From Streptomyces violaceusniger Tu 4113 (lineage in GTDB: Bacteria > Actinomycetota > Actinomycetes > Streptomycetales > Streptomycetaceae), in the NCBI RefSeq assembly GCF_000147815.2, contig NC_015957.1:4216001-4280000 (forward strand): DNA of 64,000 nucleotides. The letters are read 5' to 3'. This document shows, piece after piece, positions 1-8,900 of the stretch. The notes below the pieces were generated by a model, which saw only the letters and a program-made list of their open reading frames with translations, did not search any database and had not been told where the DNA came from. The position numbers were made by a program, and so were the translations under genes. Positions within the stretch are counted from its first letter, which is position 1. Every line of letters begins with the position of its first letter.

Positions 1-66
1 GCACGACATCCGGAGGGGTCGCGGAGTGAGGGGGAGCTTCACCGGTTCGGCCGACCGGATGTACCC

Positions 67-106
67 GATGGGCCCGGCCAACCCCTGTTCGGTGCCCATC
101 GATGGG
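67..106. promoter_or_regulatory. Palindromic operator-like site upstream of the first methyltransferase
   Basis: A perfect 12-bp palindrome, CCCATCGATGGG, lies at 95-106, and a third half-site GATGGG lies upstream at 67-72. Positions 1-278 otherwise show no convincing gene. Three copies of one half-site in about 40 bp ahead of a gene start look like a binding site for a dimeric regulator. The role is inferred from symmetry and position only; no known regulator consensus was recognised. Confidence 0.3.
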
Positions 107-278
107 ACAATGCGCGCCTGCCGCGCGGCGTCGCGGCCCCGGCGGTTCCCCAGGCGGCCGTCCGTCGCATAACTCCCTTGTGAACATGGGCGGTTAGCCA
201 TGCGCGTGGGGTGCGGAGCTGACACCATGGGGTGTGCCCGCTCGCGACATACGGCGGGACCTCGGGGGAGGACGCTCC

Positions 279-1130
279 ATGCAGAACGGCCGGCCCAGCA
301 TCACCGCCCGCGGCGCCGCCGCGTTCCGCGCGGCCCACCAGGAGCTGGAGGACGGCCGGGTGTTTCACGATCCGCTGGCGCTCCGTATCCTCGCCGCCGA
401 CGCGGACGACCACCTCCTCGAGGCGGCCTTCCGGCCCGAGCGCGAGGATGTGCGGCTGTCCGTGGCCGCCCGCGCGCGGTTCGCCGAGGACGCCGTCGCC
501 GCCGCCGTGACGCGCGGGGTGCGGCAGGCGGTGGCGCTGGGGGCGGGGCTCGACACCTTCGGCTGCCGCAATCCGTACGAGGCGGAGGGCTTGCGGGTGT
601 TCGAGGTCGACCATCCCGCGACCCAGGAGTGGAAGCGCGGTCGGCTGGCCGCCGCGGAGATCCCCGTACCGCCCTCACTGACCTTCGCACCGGTCGACTT
701 CGAGCGGCAGAGCCTGGCCGACGGGCTGACGGCGGCGGGCTTCGACCCGGCCCGCCCGGCGTTCTTCAGCTGGCTCGGGGTGGTGCCGTATCTGACGCAC
801 ACCGCCGTGCTGGACACGCTCGGCTTCATCGCGGGCCTGCCGGACGGCTCAGGAGCCGTCTTCGACTACGGCGAGCCGCCGGACACGCTGCCACCGGAGC
901 AACGCGCCGTGCACGAGGCCCGCGCGGCATGGGCCGCCGAGGCCGGTGCGCCCTTCCTCAGTTTTTTCACCCCGGAGGAACTCGCCCGAGACCTGCACCG
1001 GCTGGGCTTCTCCGCGCGGGAGGACATCCGCTACGGCGACCTCACGGCCCGGTACGAGAGCGGCCACCGCATGGCCGACGGGTACGGGGACCTGGGCGCC
1101 CATGTGATCCACACCTGGATCCAGGGCTGA
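279..1130 (+). CDS. SAM-dependent methyltransferase, TIGR00027/LCMT-like family
   Basis: A 283-residue protein of the putative SAM methyltransferase family related to leucine carboxyl methyltransferases (TIGR00027 type). The SAM-binding glycine motif is ALGAGLDTFGCR at about residues 86-97, followed by the acidic FEVDHP segment at 108-113. Both are characteristic of this family. The substrate is unknown: many Streptomyces paralogues exist and several sit at cluster edges. I chose ATG 279 because GGGGAGGA lies a few bases upstream; an in-frame GTG at 234 would add 15 residues but lacks a comparable ribosome site. It is transcribed convergently to the secreted peptidase, with a hairpin just after the stop. 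A role in the polyketide pathway is possible, but its position outside the SARP suggests it may be a neighbour. Confidence 0.8.
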   Translation: MQNGRPSITARGAAAFRAAHQELEDGRVFHDPLALRILAADADDHLLEAAFRPEREDVRLSVAARARFAEDAVAAAVTRGVRQAVALGAGLDTFGCRNPYEAEGLRVFEVDHPATQEWKRGRLAAAEIPVPPSLTFAPVDFERQSLADGLTAAGFDPARPAFFSWLGVVPYLTHTAVLDTLGFIAGLPDGSGAVFDYGEPPDTLPPEQRAVHEARAAWAAEAGAPFLSFFTPEELARDLHRLGFSAREDIRYGDLTARYESGHRMADGYGDLGAHVIHTWIQG

Positions 1131-1157
1131 GCCCGGACCGCCGGTGGCGGCCCGGGC
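1131..1157. terminator. Bidirectional hairpin terminator between convergent genes
   Basis: GCCCGG-A-CCGCC pairs with GGCGG-C-CCGGGC around a GGT loop, giving an 11-bp GC stem with one A/C mismatch. It begins directly after the methyltransferase stop at 1130 and ends 16 bp before the stop of the minus-strand peptidase gene. No T-run follows, as is usual for actinobacterial terminators. Confidence 0.6.
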
Positions 1158-1173
1158 CTCGTCAACTTGCCTA

Positions 1174-3069
1174 TCAGCGAAGCGACTTGGTGAGTCCACC
1201 GGCGGCGGTCACCGGTACGGTGACACGGCTGCCGCCCAGGTCCACTGTCACCTTCGCCCCGGTCGGATCCTCGAAGTAGAGGAAGTCGGCGTCGGTGCCA
1301 CCGAGGACCAGCCCCAGCCGATGGCCCGGCTTGATCTCGTAGTCGTTCGGCAGTGTCTTCCAGGTGATCCGGTAGGGCCGGCCGGGGGTCATCGGCTCGG
1401 GGGTGGTGAGCGAGTGGCGGTTCTGGGCGTCCATCCAGCCGCGGGCGATCACCTCGGAGGATTTGCGCGCCGTCACATTGGCGGTGTTCTGGTAGCAGGC
1501 GTCGTCCTGGGCGGTGCTCTCCCCGTGGCAGGATTCCTCGTCCAGCCCCTGCAGACCGTCATGGATCCTGTTCTGGGGCTCGTTGCGGTTCCAGTCGATC
1601 CGTTCGTCCTCGCCGTAGTCCACGAGCAGCGCGGTGAGGTTCGACGTCGGTTTGTCGAGCGTGACCCGCAGATCCGCGGTGGGCGTGCCGGAGAGCCGTA
1701 CTCCGGTGCGTAGCGGTGGGGTGAGGAACGCCAGCCGGCCCGGACGGCTCGCCGACGGGTCGGCCGTGAGATCCGCCTCGCTCAGTTTGGTGTCGGTGAA
1801 GGTCCCGGTGCCGCTCGCGGGGCTCAGCGCCAGCGAGCCGTCGGGCCCGGGGTGCAGGGGCACCGAGGAAGTGCGCGCGGGCCAGTCGGCCTGGGTCGTC
1901 CAGGTGGCCGGGCCGGTCTGCAGATCGACCCGGGGCTCGTCCATGATTCCGTTCTGGACGCCGTAGAGCCAGTGGTCGAACCATCGGTGCACGGTGTCGA
2001 CCCACTGTGCGCGCCGACCGGGCCAGTCGAACGGATCGGTGTGCCCGTAACGGCCCAGCCACAGCTTGCGTGGCACATCGCGCTCGGCCAGCGGGGCCCA
2101 CCAGTTCGCGAACTGGTCGATCCGTACGTTGTAGTCGCTGAGGTCGTGTGCCGCGAGGACGCTCGCGCGCACCTTGTTGACCTCGGGCGCCGGCTGCGCG
2201 ATGTAATTGCGCTCATGCCAGTGGGCGTTGTAGTTGCCGGTGGCGTCGTCCTCGCCGGCCTGCAGCCGGTCGCGCACCGCCTGGCACTTCTGGGGTGGGT
2301 CGGTGTCCAGCGCCGTCGTCAGGTAGGAGGCGAAGCCATTCCAGTGCTTGGCGCCGTTGGTGCGGGCGAAGTCGTACCACGAGCTCATCCCGGAGATCGG
2401 GACGATGGTCTCCAGGCCCTTCACACCGGTGCCGGCCACGGCGTTGGCCAGCATGCCCTCGTACGAGTGGCCGATCATGCCCACTTTGCCGGTGGACCAG
2501 GAGGCTTTCACCTCGCTGCCGTCGGCCGCGTACGCCGTGGCCCGGCCGCCCAGCCAGTCGATCGTCGCCTTGGCGGCCGCCACGTCGGAGGCGCCGCCGA
2601 CCGTCAGACAGCCGTCGGATCTGCCGGTCCCGGTCACATCCACATCGACCACGGCGTAGCCGCGCGGCACGAAGTAATTGTCATAGAAGAGAGGGAACTT
2701 GGCGGGGGCGCCCTGGGCGTCGTAGCTCTTCCGCTCCGACTCGAACCCGCGGCCCACGGTGTCGTTGTAGGGGCTGGCCGACATGATGACCGACACCTTG
2801 AGACCTTGCTGGGTCTCCTTGGGCCGGATGACGTCCACCGCGACCCGGTCCTTGTGTCCATCGCCGTCACTGTCGACGGGCGTCTGGACCATGAGGTGCT
2901 CGCGCACGGCATCCGGATACGAGAACACCGGCTGGGTACGGCCGTCCACCACCCGGGCACCGGGCTGGGCGGACGTCCGGGCCGACGCGGGCCCGGCGGG
3001 CAGTGCGGCAAGGGCTGTCGATATCGCGACCGCGGCGATCACGACGCCGCGCCATCGTGAGGTGAGCAT
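1174..3069 (-). CDS. Secreted S15 / X-Pro dipeptidyl-peptidase family hydrolase
   Basis: A 631-residue exported alpha/beta hydrolase of peptidase family S15 (CocE/X-prolyl dipeptidyl-peptidase type), expected to cleave X-Pro dipeptides from peptide N-termini outside the cell. Residues 1-30 form a signal peptide (charged start, hydrophobic core, Ala-x-Ala cleavage near residue 30). The nucleophile is Ser202 in GHSYEG. Likely Asp312 (DYNV) and His343 (RYGHTD) complete the triad. The region after about residue 410 matches the C-terminal jelly-roll domain of the family. The start is set by AGGAGG four bases upstream of ATG 3069; the longer in-frame ORF to 3150 would bury the signal peptide. It is read in the same direction as the SARP and DUF5988 genes, but the spacing and own ribosome site suggest a separate unit. 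A general secreted peptidase is more likely than a pathway enzyme. Confidence 0.85.
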   Translation of the reverse strand: MLTSRWRGVVIAAVAISTALAALPAGPASARTSAQPGARVVDGRTQPVFSYPDAVREHLMVQTPVDSDGDGHKDRVAVDVIRPKETQQGLKVSVIMSASPYNDTVGRGFESERKSYDAQGAPAKFPLFYDNYFVPRGYAVVDVDVTGTGRSDGCLTVGGASDVAAAKATIDWLGGRATAYAADGSEVKASWSTGKVGMIGHSYEGMLANAVAGTGVKGLETIVPISGMSSWYDFARTNGAKHWNGFASYLTTALDTDPPQKCQAVRDRLQAGEDDATGNYNAHWHERNYIAQPAPEVNKVRASVLAAHDLSDYNVRIDQFANWWAPLAERDVPRKLWLGRYGHTDPFDWPGRRAQWVDTVHRWFDHWLYGVQNGIMDEPRVDLQTGPATWTTQADWPARTSSVPLHPGPDGSLALSPASGTGTFTDTKLSEADLTADPSASRPGRLAFLTPPLRTGVRLSGTPTADLRVTLDKPTSNLTALLVDYGEDERIDWNRNEPQNRIHDGLQGLDEESCHGESTAQDDACYQNTANVTARKSSEVIARGWMDAQNRHSLTTPEPMTPGRPYRITWKTLPNDYEIKPGHRLGLVLGGTDADFLYFEDPTGAKVTVDLGGSRVTVPVTAAGGLTKSLR

Positions 3070-3155
3070 ACGGACCTCCTGGCCACGGCCCCCGCCCCGG
3101 GATCGGGAGTCGGCGGCGACCGGTCGGCGATCCCGGGGTTCCGGGGCCATGGAGG

Positions 3156-3386
3156 CTACTCGGCGATTTTCGTACGCATGGTCCAGCGAAAGATCGCTGT
3201 GGTGATGTCAGCGGAATCGCTGACGAGTTCGAAGTGCTCGTATCCATCGCGATGCTGGATTTTGAGCTTCCTGCTGGTGAGGGTCGATCGCCCGGTCTGG
3301 AATGCCCGGGGCAGATCGTCCGGTCCGCCTTCGAGGACGACCTCGATCGGGCTGCCGTCGGACAGATAACTGACGTGATCGCTCAT
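3156..3386 (-). CDS. Small DUF5988-like protein, SARP-linked
   Basis: A 76-residue soluble protein without a signal peptide or membrane segment. The pattern VVLEGGPDDLP (about 16-26) and the downstream DGYEHFEL (about 47-54) recall the DUF5988 family of short proteins found in Streptomyces gene clusters; this assignment is from memory of the family and its function is unknown. AAGGAGG lies seven to eight bases before the ATG, one of the strongest ribosome sites in the window. It begins 26 bp after the SARP stop on the same strand, so the two are probably co-transcribed and it may modulate or accompany SARP-dependent regulation. Confidence 0.65.
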   Translation of the reverse strand: MSDHVSYLSDGSPIEVVLEGGPDDLPRAFQTGRSTLTSRKLKIQHRDGYEHFELVSDSADITTAIFRWTMRTKIAE

Positions 3387-3412
3387 ATGTCCACCTCCTT
3401 ACGCGGTCTTCC

Positions 3413-4195
3413 TCATGCGGGAACATGCAGTTCCAGCCGGTCATCCGAGGTGAGGATGGCGCGCTGCATGTCCTGCAGGGCCCGGCACGGTTCGAGCCCG
3501 AGTTCCTCATTGAGCGTCTTGCGCGCCGCTTGATACACATGCAATGCGTCCGCCCGGCGGCCACAGCGGTAGAGCGCCAGCATCAACTGACGGTGGAGTG
3601 CCTCCCGCAAAGGATGCTCGGTGGTCAACTGGTAGAGATCGCTCACCAGTTCACGATGGCGGCCGAGCATGAGCCGGGAATCGGTCAGCATCTCGATGCA
3701 TTCCAGCCGGGCTTCCTTCAGCCAGGTCTGAAAACCTTCGAGGATCGGCCCATGGCATACATCATCCAGCAACGGATCGCGCCAGAGATCGAGTGCGCTT
3801 TCGAAAGTGGCCGTGGCCTGCTGGTAGCGCCGCTCCCTGAGATGATCCCGGCCCTCGCACACCAGTCGTTCGAAGCAGTGGAAGTCGAGGCGATCGGGGC
3901 CCAGCCGCAGGACATATCCCGGTGGGCGGGTGAGAACGGGGCTTTCGCTCTGGCCGGGCCGGCGCAGGAACTTACGGATCTGGGAGACATACACATGGAG
4001 CCCGGCGATCGCCCGGCGCGGCGGATACTCTCCCCAGATCTCCGCGATGAGTTGGTCGATCGGGACCACCTGATCGGCGCGGACGAGAAGAACGGTCAAC
4101 AGGACCTCGATCTTCCGCGCCCTGATGGTTAATTTCCGCTCTCCTTCTACCACCCGGAGAGGTCCCATGATCTCATATCGCACGATGTGCCCCAT
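3413..4195 (-). CDS. SARP-family (AfsR/DnrI-type) transcriptional activator with a TTA codon
   Basis: A 260-residue pathway-specific activator of the Streptomyces antibiotic regulatory protein (SARP) type. Residues about 8-95 form the OmpR-like winged-helix DNA-binding domain (VRYEIMGPLRV start, LIAEIWGEYPPRRA, VSQIRKFLR, PPGYVLRL). Residues about 100-247 form the bacterial transcriptional activation domain (FERLVCEGRDHL, HPLREALHRQLMLALYRCGRRADAL). There is no NB-ARC or TPR extension, so it is a small SARP. Leu22 is encoded by TTA (4132-4130 on the minus strand), which makes translation dependent on the bldA leucyl-tRNA, as in other cluster SARPs. ATG 4195 is the longest start; GTG 4183 (VRYEIMG) is a fair alternative because GGGG lies just upstream. 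It is the obvious candidate activator of the PKS operon and the neighbouring methyltransferase. Confidence 0.92.
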   Translation of the reverse strand: MGHIVRYEIMGPLRVVEGERKLTIRARKIEVLLTVLLVRADQVVPIDQLIAEIWGEYPPRRAIAGLHVYVSQIRKFLRRPGQSESPVLTRPPGYVLRLGPDRLDFHCFERLVCEGRDHLRERRYQQATATFESALDLWRDPLLDDVCHGPILEGFQTWLKEARLECIEMLTDSRLMLGRHRELVSDLYQLTTEHPLREALHRQLMLALYRCGRRADALHVYQAARKTLNEELGLEPCRALQDMQRAILTSDDRLELHVPA

Positions 4196-4920
4196 CCGAG
4201 TCGCCGACGAGTGCGGTCATGGGACAGTCGGCGCCTTTGCCGGAAGTGCCCGCGGTGTTTTCTGGCTGTTTCCTCGATGTCGAGGGCCGTCTGCTTCTGG
4301 AGGCGCACATATGTGCGGGGCGGGCTCTGGTGGCTCTGGTGATCCGCGCGGATCGCCGTTCCGGGCCGTCCGGGTGGCGCTCGGCAATTGTCACGTCCCC
4401 GGAGTCCGGCGACCCCGGAGGGGATGGGAAGTGGGCGCTTGCTGAGCCGCTTGCGTGTGGAAAGTGGTCCGGTCGCGCCCCTCTGTGCGGGGACGGGCGG
4501 TGCCGCCGGATCCACTGACGCACGCCGTTCGCGACTGCCATTACTCACCCCTCTTTTATCGCGGGCCCTGCCGAGGAATCAGAGAACGGACAAGATCGAC
4601 GCCTTCGGCGGGTGCCCCACATCTAAGCAAGTCCTATGACTACCCACCTCACCTAGAATCCGGATATACGCGCCCTCGAGGCGGCGTCCTCGACAGGGCG
4701 GAGCGGGTATTCGCAATACGTCCGGAAGATCGGAATCCGGATATCCCCGCACTTGAGGTGGTGCAGTCCGCGAATGAGAATACGCGGATCGCATCGGCCG
4801 GGACAAGCGAATCTTGCTGGATCATGGAGCCCTTGGCGCCGCTTTGATGAGGAGTGGAGAATTCCGGCTCCGCGGGGCCCATGAAGGGGATGTCGAATAA
4901 CCGTCAGGTTTGTTCGTGAT
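4196..4920. other. Non-coding intergenic region upstream of the SARP
   Basis: About 725 bp between two minus-strand genes, with no ORF that shows codon bias or a ribosome site. The half nearest the SARP is GC-rich and holds a 14-bp palindrome GATCCGCGCGGATC at 4341-4354. The part from about 4530 to 4910 is visibly richer in A and T, as expected for promoters and operators. The long leader suggests complex control of the SARP. Confidence 0.6.
4656..4744. promoter_or_regulatory. Direct repeat and inverted repeat in the SARP upstream region
   Basis: The 12-mer GAATCCGGATAT occurs at 4656-4667 and again at 4733-4744, start to start 77 bp, or seven 11-bp turns. Between them is a perfect inverted repeat GTATT-CGC-AATAC (4707-4719). 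SARPs bind direct repeats on one DNA face, so autoregulation is possible. The repeats, however, sit about 460 bp from the SARP start and could serve another regulator. Confidence 0.35.
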
Positions 4921-5733
4921 TCAGGGCTTGTGGGCCACCACGATCGCGCAACCGGCGCTGGGCACGGTGGGGAGCGCCGACTTGGCGGCGTCCAGTACCT
5001 CCTGGACGCTGACCCCGTGCTGCGCCTCGAACTCCCGGCGGCAGCGCAGGATGCCGTCGATCATCCGGTTGGCGGTGTCCTTCGTGTTCTCGGTGACATC
5101 GGTCAGCTCGTCGAGCACCAGCCCCGCGTCACCGATCAGACCGGGCCAGTCCTCCAGCCGGGTCAGCGAGGTGACCACATCGGGATCGGCGTCCGGCTGG
5201 TAACTGCCGTCGCTCGGCGGGGTGACATCGGTGAGCACCACCCGGCCCCCGGATCCCAGCACACGGGCCATCTCCCGCAGCGCCGTCGGGCGGTCCATAT
5301 GATTGATCGATTCGAATGCGAGTACGGCGTCGAAAGCCGCGTCGTCGAAAGGCATGGCCATGGCGTCGGCGTATTGGAATGCCACCTGGTGGGACAGGTC
5401 GGCCAGCCGGGCGGATTCGGTCGCCTGTTTGACCTGGAGCTCGCTGATCGTGATGCCCAGGACATGGGCACCGGCGGCGGTCGCCACGCGCATCGCGGGT
5501 TTCCCGATACCGCAGCCGACATCCAGTACCCGGTCTCCCGCCCCCACCCGCAGCCGTTCGATCAGCAGATCCGTGAAGCGATCGGTGGCCTCCTGGACCG
5601 AACGGGTATCGGACGGGCCGTCCCAGTAGCCGAAGTGGAAGTTGTCGTCCCACGCCATCTGCAGAAGCGGTCCCAGCGAGCTGTAGTAGTCCGACACCGT
5701 GCCGCCTGGTGGCACGGCCGATGGAGATGTCAT
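4921..5733 (-). CDS. Class I SAM-dependent small-molecule methyltransferase
   Basis: A 270-residue cytoplasmic methyltransferase of the UbiE/Methyltransf_11 type common in polyketide clusters (rapamycin- and rifamycin-type O-methyltransferases). Motif I is VLDVGCGIGKPA at about 69-80. The post-I, II and III regions are GITISELQ, FDAVLAFESINHM and LREMARVLGSGGRVVLTD. The N-terminal segment with NFHFGYWDG is typical of this family. It probably methylates a hydroxyl or enol of the polyketide; C-methylation is less likely. The start at ATG 5733 follows AGGAGGAG by five bases; the upstream in-frame ATG at 5808 lacks a ribosome site. It is divergent from PKS-A and shares its promoter region, so co-regulation with the PKS is likely. 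The product is predicted from family features only. Confidence 0.85.
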   Translation of the reverse strand: MTSPSAVPPGGTVSDYYSSLGPLLQMAWDDNFHFGYWDGPSDTRSVQEATDRFTDLLIERLRVGAGDRVLDVGCGIGKPAMRVATAAGAHVLGITISELQVKQATESARLADLSHQVAFQYADAMAMPFDDAAFDAVLAFESINHMDRPTALREMARVLGSGGRVVLTDVTPPSDGSYQPDADPDVVTSLTRLEDWPGLIGDAGLVLDELTDVTENTKDTANRMIDGILRCRREFEAQHGVSVQEVLDAAKSALPTVPSAGCAIVVAHKP

Positions 5734-5930
5734 GGCACTCCTCCTGTGTGCTCGGAGATCGGGTCGGCCAAGGGCGCATAAAGGGCTCACCCGCTCAGCG
5801 ATGGTCATGGGTTCCGGTAACGCGTCTCTAAAGTCACCGGCCGTGGCCTATTTGGTCTTGCTTTAGAGCCGCGCCCCACGATGGGCCACGTGCTCGCACC
5901 GATCATCAATCCGGAGCGGGAGTGCCGCCC
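5734..5930. promoter_or_regulatory. Divergent promoter region with a 12-bp inverted repeat
   Basis: This gap separates the minus-strand methyltransferase from the plus-strand PKS operon. GCGtCTCTAAAG (5822-5833) is matched by CTTTAGAGcCGC (5861-5872), a 12-bp inverted repeat with one mismatch and a 27-bp spacer. Each arm carries TAGAG reading outward, which resembles the actinobacterial -10 sequence, so the repeat could be two divergent -10 elements, an operator, or both. It is the most likely place for the SARP to act. No clear -35 elements were seen. Confidence 0.5.
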
Positions 5931-5993
5931 ATGACCCAGAACACCCGGAACACGCAGATGTTCTCCCAGCGCCATATGGGGTGCGATGGATAG
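5931..5993 (+). CDS. Putative 20-codon leader ORF overlapping the PKS-A start
   Basis: ATG 5931 opens a 20-codon frame rich in Asn and Gln that ends with TAG at 5991-5993, overlapping the PKS-A start (ATGGATAG at 5986-5993). It has a better ribosome site (GGGAG, eight bases upstream) than the PKS gene. Translational coupling of the first PKS to a leader peptide is inferred. No homologue is claimed, and a chance ORF cannot be excluded. Confidence 0.35.
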   Translation: MTQNTRNTQMFSQRHMGCDG

Positions 5994-8900
5994 CGCCGCG
6001 CCCACCCGGACACCTCAGCAAGCGGAGCCCATCGCCGTGGTGGGAATGGCCTGCCGCCTGCCGCACGCACCCAGTCCGTCAGCCTTCTGGCGGCTGCTGC
6101 GGCAGGGCGGGAACGCCGTCACCGCCATGCCGGAGGACCGCCGCCGGACCGACACCGCCGCCACCGGCACCGCCGCCACCGCGGCCGGCGACGGCCCCGA
6201 CCGGCCCGCCCCGACCTGGTACGGCGGCTTCCTGGACCGCGTCGACACCTTCGACGCCTCCTTCTTCGGCATCTCGCCCCGCGAGGCGACGGCCATGGAC
6301 CCCCAGCAACGGCTGATGCTCGAACTCGCCTGGGAGTCGTTCGAGGACGCGGGAATCCGCCCCGGAACACTGAAGGACACCCCGACCGGTGTGTTCGTCG
6401 GCGCCATCTGGGACGAATACGCCACCCTGCTGCGCCGGGACACCACCGCGGCCACCCGGCACGCCATGACCGGTGTCCACCGCAGCATCATCGCCAACCG
6501 GGTCTCCTACGGATACGGTCTACGCGGCCCGAGCCTCACCGTGGACACCGCACAGTCGTCCTCGCTGGTGGCCGTCCACACGGCCTGCGAGAGCCTGCGG
6601 CGCGGGGAGTGCACCCTGGCGCTGGCCGGCGGTGTCAACCTCATCCTCACCGAGGACAGCATGACGGCCGCCGCCGCCCAGTTCGGCGGGCTCTCCCCGG
6701 ACGGGCGCTGCCACACCTTCGACGCCCGCGCCAACGGTTTCGTCCGCGGTGAGGGCGGTGCGGCGGTCCTCCTCAAACCACTTGCCGCGGCCGTACGCGA
6801 CGGCGACCCGGTGTACTGCGCCATCCATGCCGGTGCCATCAACAACGACGGCGCCACCGACGGGCTGACGGCTCCCAGCCCGGCGGCCCAGGAGGACGTG
6901 GTGCGAACCGCCCACCGGCGGGCCGGAGTCGCACCCGACGACGTCCAGTACGTCGAGTTGCACGGCACCGGAACCCCCGTCGGCGACCCCGTCGAAGCGG
7001 CGGCGCTCGGTGCCGCGCTCGGCACCGCCCGGACGGACGGCACACCCCTGCTCGTCGGCTCCGCCAAGACCAACGTGGGCCACCTCGAAGGCGCCGCGGG
7101 CATCGTGGGCCTCCTCAAGACCGCCCTCGGCATCCGGCACCGCCTGCTCCCGGCCAGCCTCCACTTCACCACCCCGAACCCGCGGATCCCGCTGACCGGG
7201 CTCGGACTGCGGGTCCAGGACCGGCTCGGCGACTGGCCCCGCCCGGACCGGCTGCTGCTCGCCGGGGTCAGCTCGTTCGGCATGGGCGGCACCAACTGCC
7301 ATCTCGTCCTCGGCGAAGCGCCCGCTCACGCGTCCGCCTCCGTGCCCGCACCCGTGCCCGCACCGGCCGACACCCCCGCGCCCCCGGTGGTGGCCTGGCC
7401 GATCTCCGCGAAGACCGACGCGGCGCTGCGCGCCCAGGCCGGGCGGCTGCGCGACCACCTAACGGACCACCCCGACCTCTCCCCGGCCGACATCGCACAC
7501 TCCCTGGCCACCACCCGCACCGCCTTCGATCACCGCGCCGTGCTCCTCGGCGCGGACACCGACGAGCTGCTGAGCGGGCTGGACGCGCTGGCCGCTGGCG
7601 CGGAGACCGCCGGGGCGGTGCGGGGCAGGGCCGTGGACGGCGGCCTCGCCTTCCTCTTCAGCGGCCAGGGCAGCCAGCGAGCGGCCATGGGACATGAGCT
7701 GTATGCCGCCTATCCGGTCTTCGCCGCGGCGTTGGACGAGGTGTGCGACTGCCTGGACGCACGGCTGGCGGAGCCGCTGCACGAGGTGATGTCCGCCCAA
7801 GCCCCGTCGCTGCGGGCGGCGTTGCTCGACCGGACCTCGTACACCCAGCCCGCGCTGTTCGCCATCGAGGTGGCTCTGTACCGGCTGGCCGAATCCTGGG
7901 GGCTCACCCCCGGCCATGTGATGGGCCACTCGGTCGGCGAGATCGCCGCGGCCCATGTGGCCGGTGTGCTCACCCTGCCCGACGCCTGCGCTCTGGTGGC
8001 CGCCCGCGGCCGGCTGATGCAGTCGGTCACGGCGAAGGGGGCCATGGCCGCGCTGCAGGCCGACGCGGACGAGACCGCCGGACTGCTCGCCGGATGGGAC
8101 GACCGGCTGGACATCGCCGCCGTCAACGGGCCCTCGTCCGTGGTGATTTCGGGCGACCACGACGCCGTCCACGCGGCCGCCGCCGTCTGGCGTGACCGTG
8201 GCCGCAAGGCCCGGCTGCTGAAGGTCAGCCACGCCTTCCACTCGCCGCATATGGACGGCATGCTCGACGAACTGCGCGCCGTCGCCTCGGAACTGACCTT
8301 CTCCACACCGGCCGTCCCCCTCGTCTCCAATGTGACGGGACGGCTCGCCACCGCCGCAGAACTCGCCTCACCCGACTACTGGGCCCGGCACGCCCGCCAC
8401 GCGGTGCGTTTCATGGACGGTGTGCACACCCTCCTGGACGCCGGTGTCACCACCTTCCTCGAACTCGGACCGGACGCCCCGCTCACCGCCATGACGCGCG
8501 AATGCCTCACCGCACGGCCGGGCGCGGCCCCCGGGCGGGCGCGCCCGGCCGCCGTGGCGGCGCTGCGCCGCGACCGCTCCGAGGTGCGCACCTTCGCCAC
8601 CGCCATGGCCCAGGCGTATGTCCGCGGCGCCGAAGTGGCCTGGGACCGGGCCTGCGCCGGACATCCCCGACGGCGGGTCGCCCTGCCGACGTACGCCTTC
8701 CAGCGGGACCGCTACTGGCCCGGCGCCCCACCCGAATCCACCGCGACGGCCACCCCCGCCATCGGGACCTCCACCCACCCCATCGGGACGGACCGCGCCC
8801 CGGACCCGGCGCCGCCCACAGATGAGTCGGCCGAGCCTGCCGACGCGGGGTGGCGCCGCGACCCGCTGGACACCGTACGGACACATGTGGCCCTCGTCCT

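Noticed and set aside
1..233. A partial gene at the left edge, suggested by a minus-strand ORF at 39-614.
   Set aside because: That ORF runs opposite the methyltransferase and looks like a shadow. No start, ribosome site or motif supports it.
4219..4518. 99-codon plus-strand ORF in the SARP upstream region.
   Set aside because: No ribosome site, no codon-position GC pattern, no recognisable motif, and overlapping ORFs in other frames are equally long.
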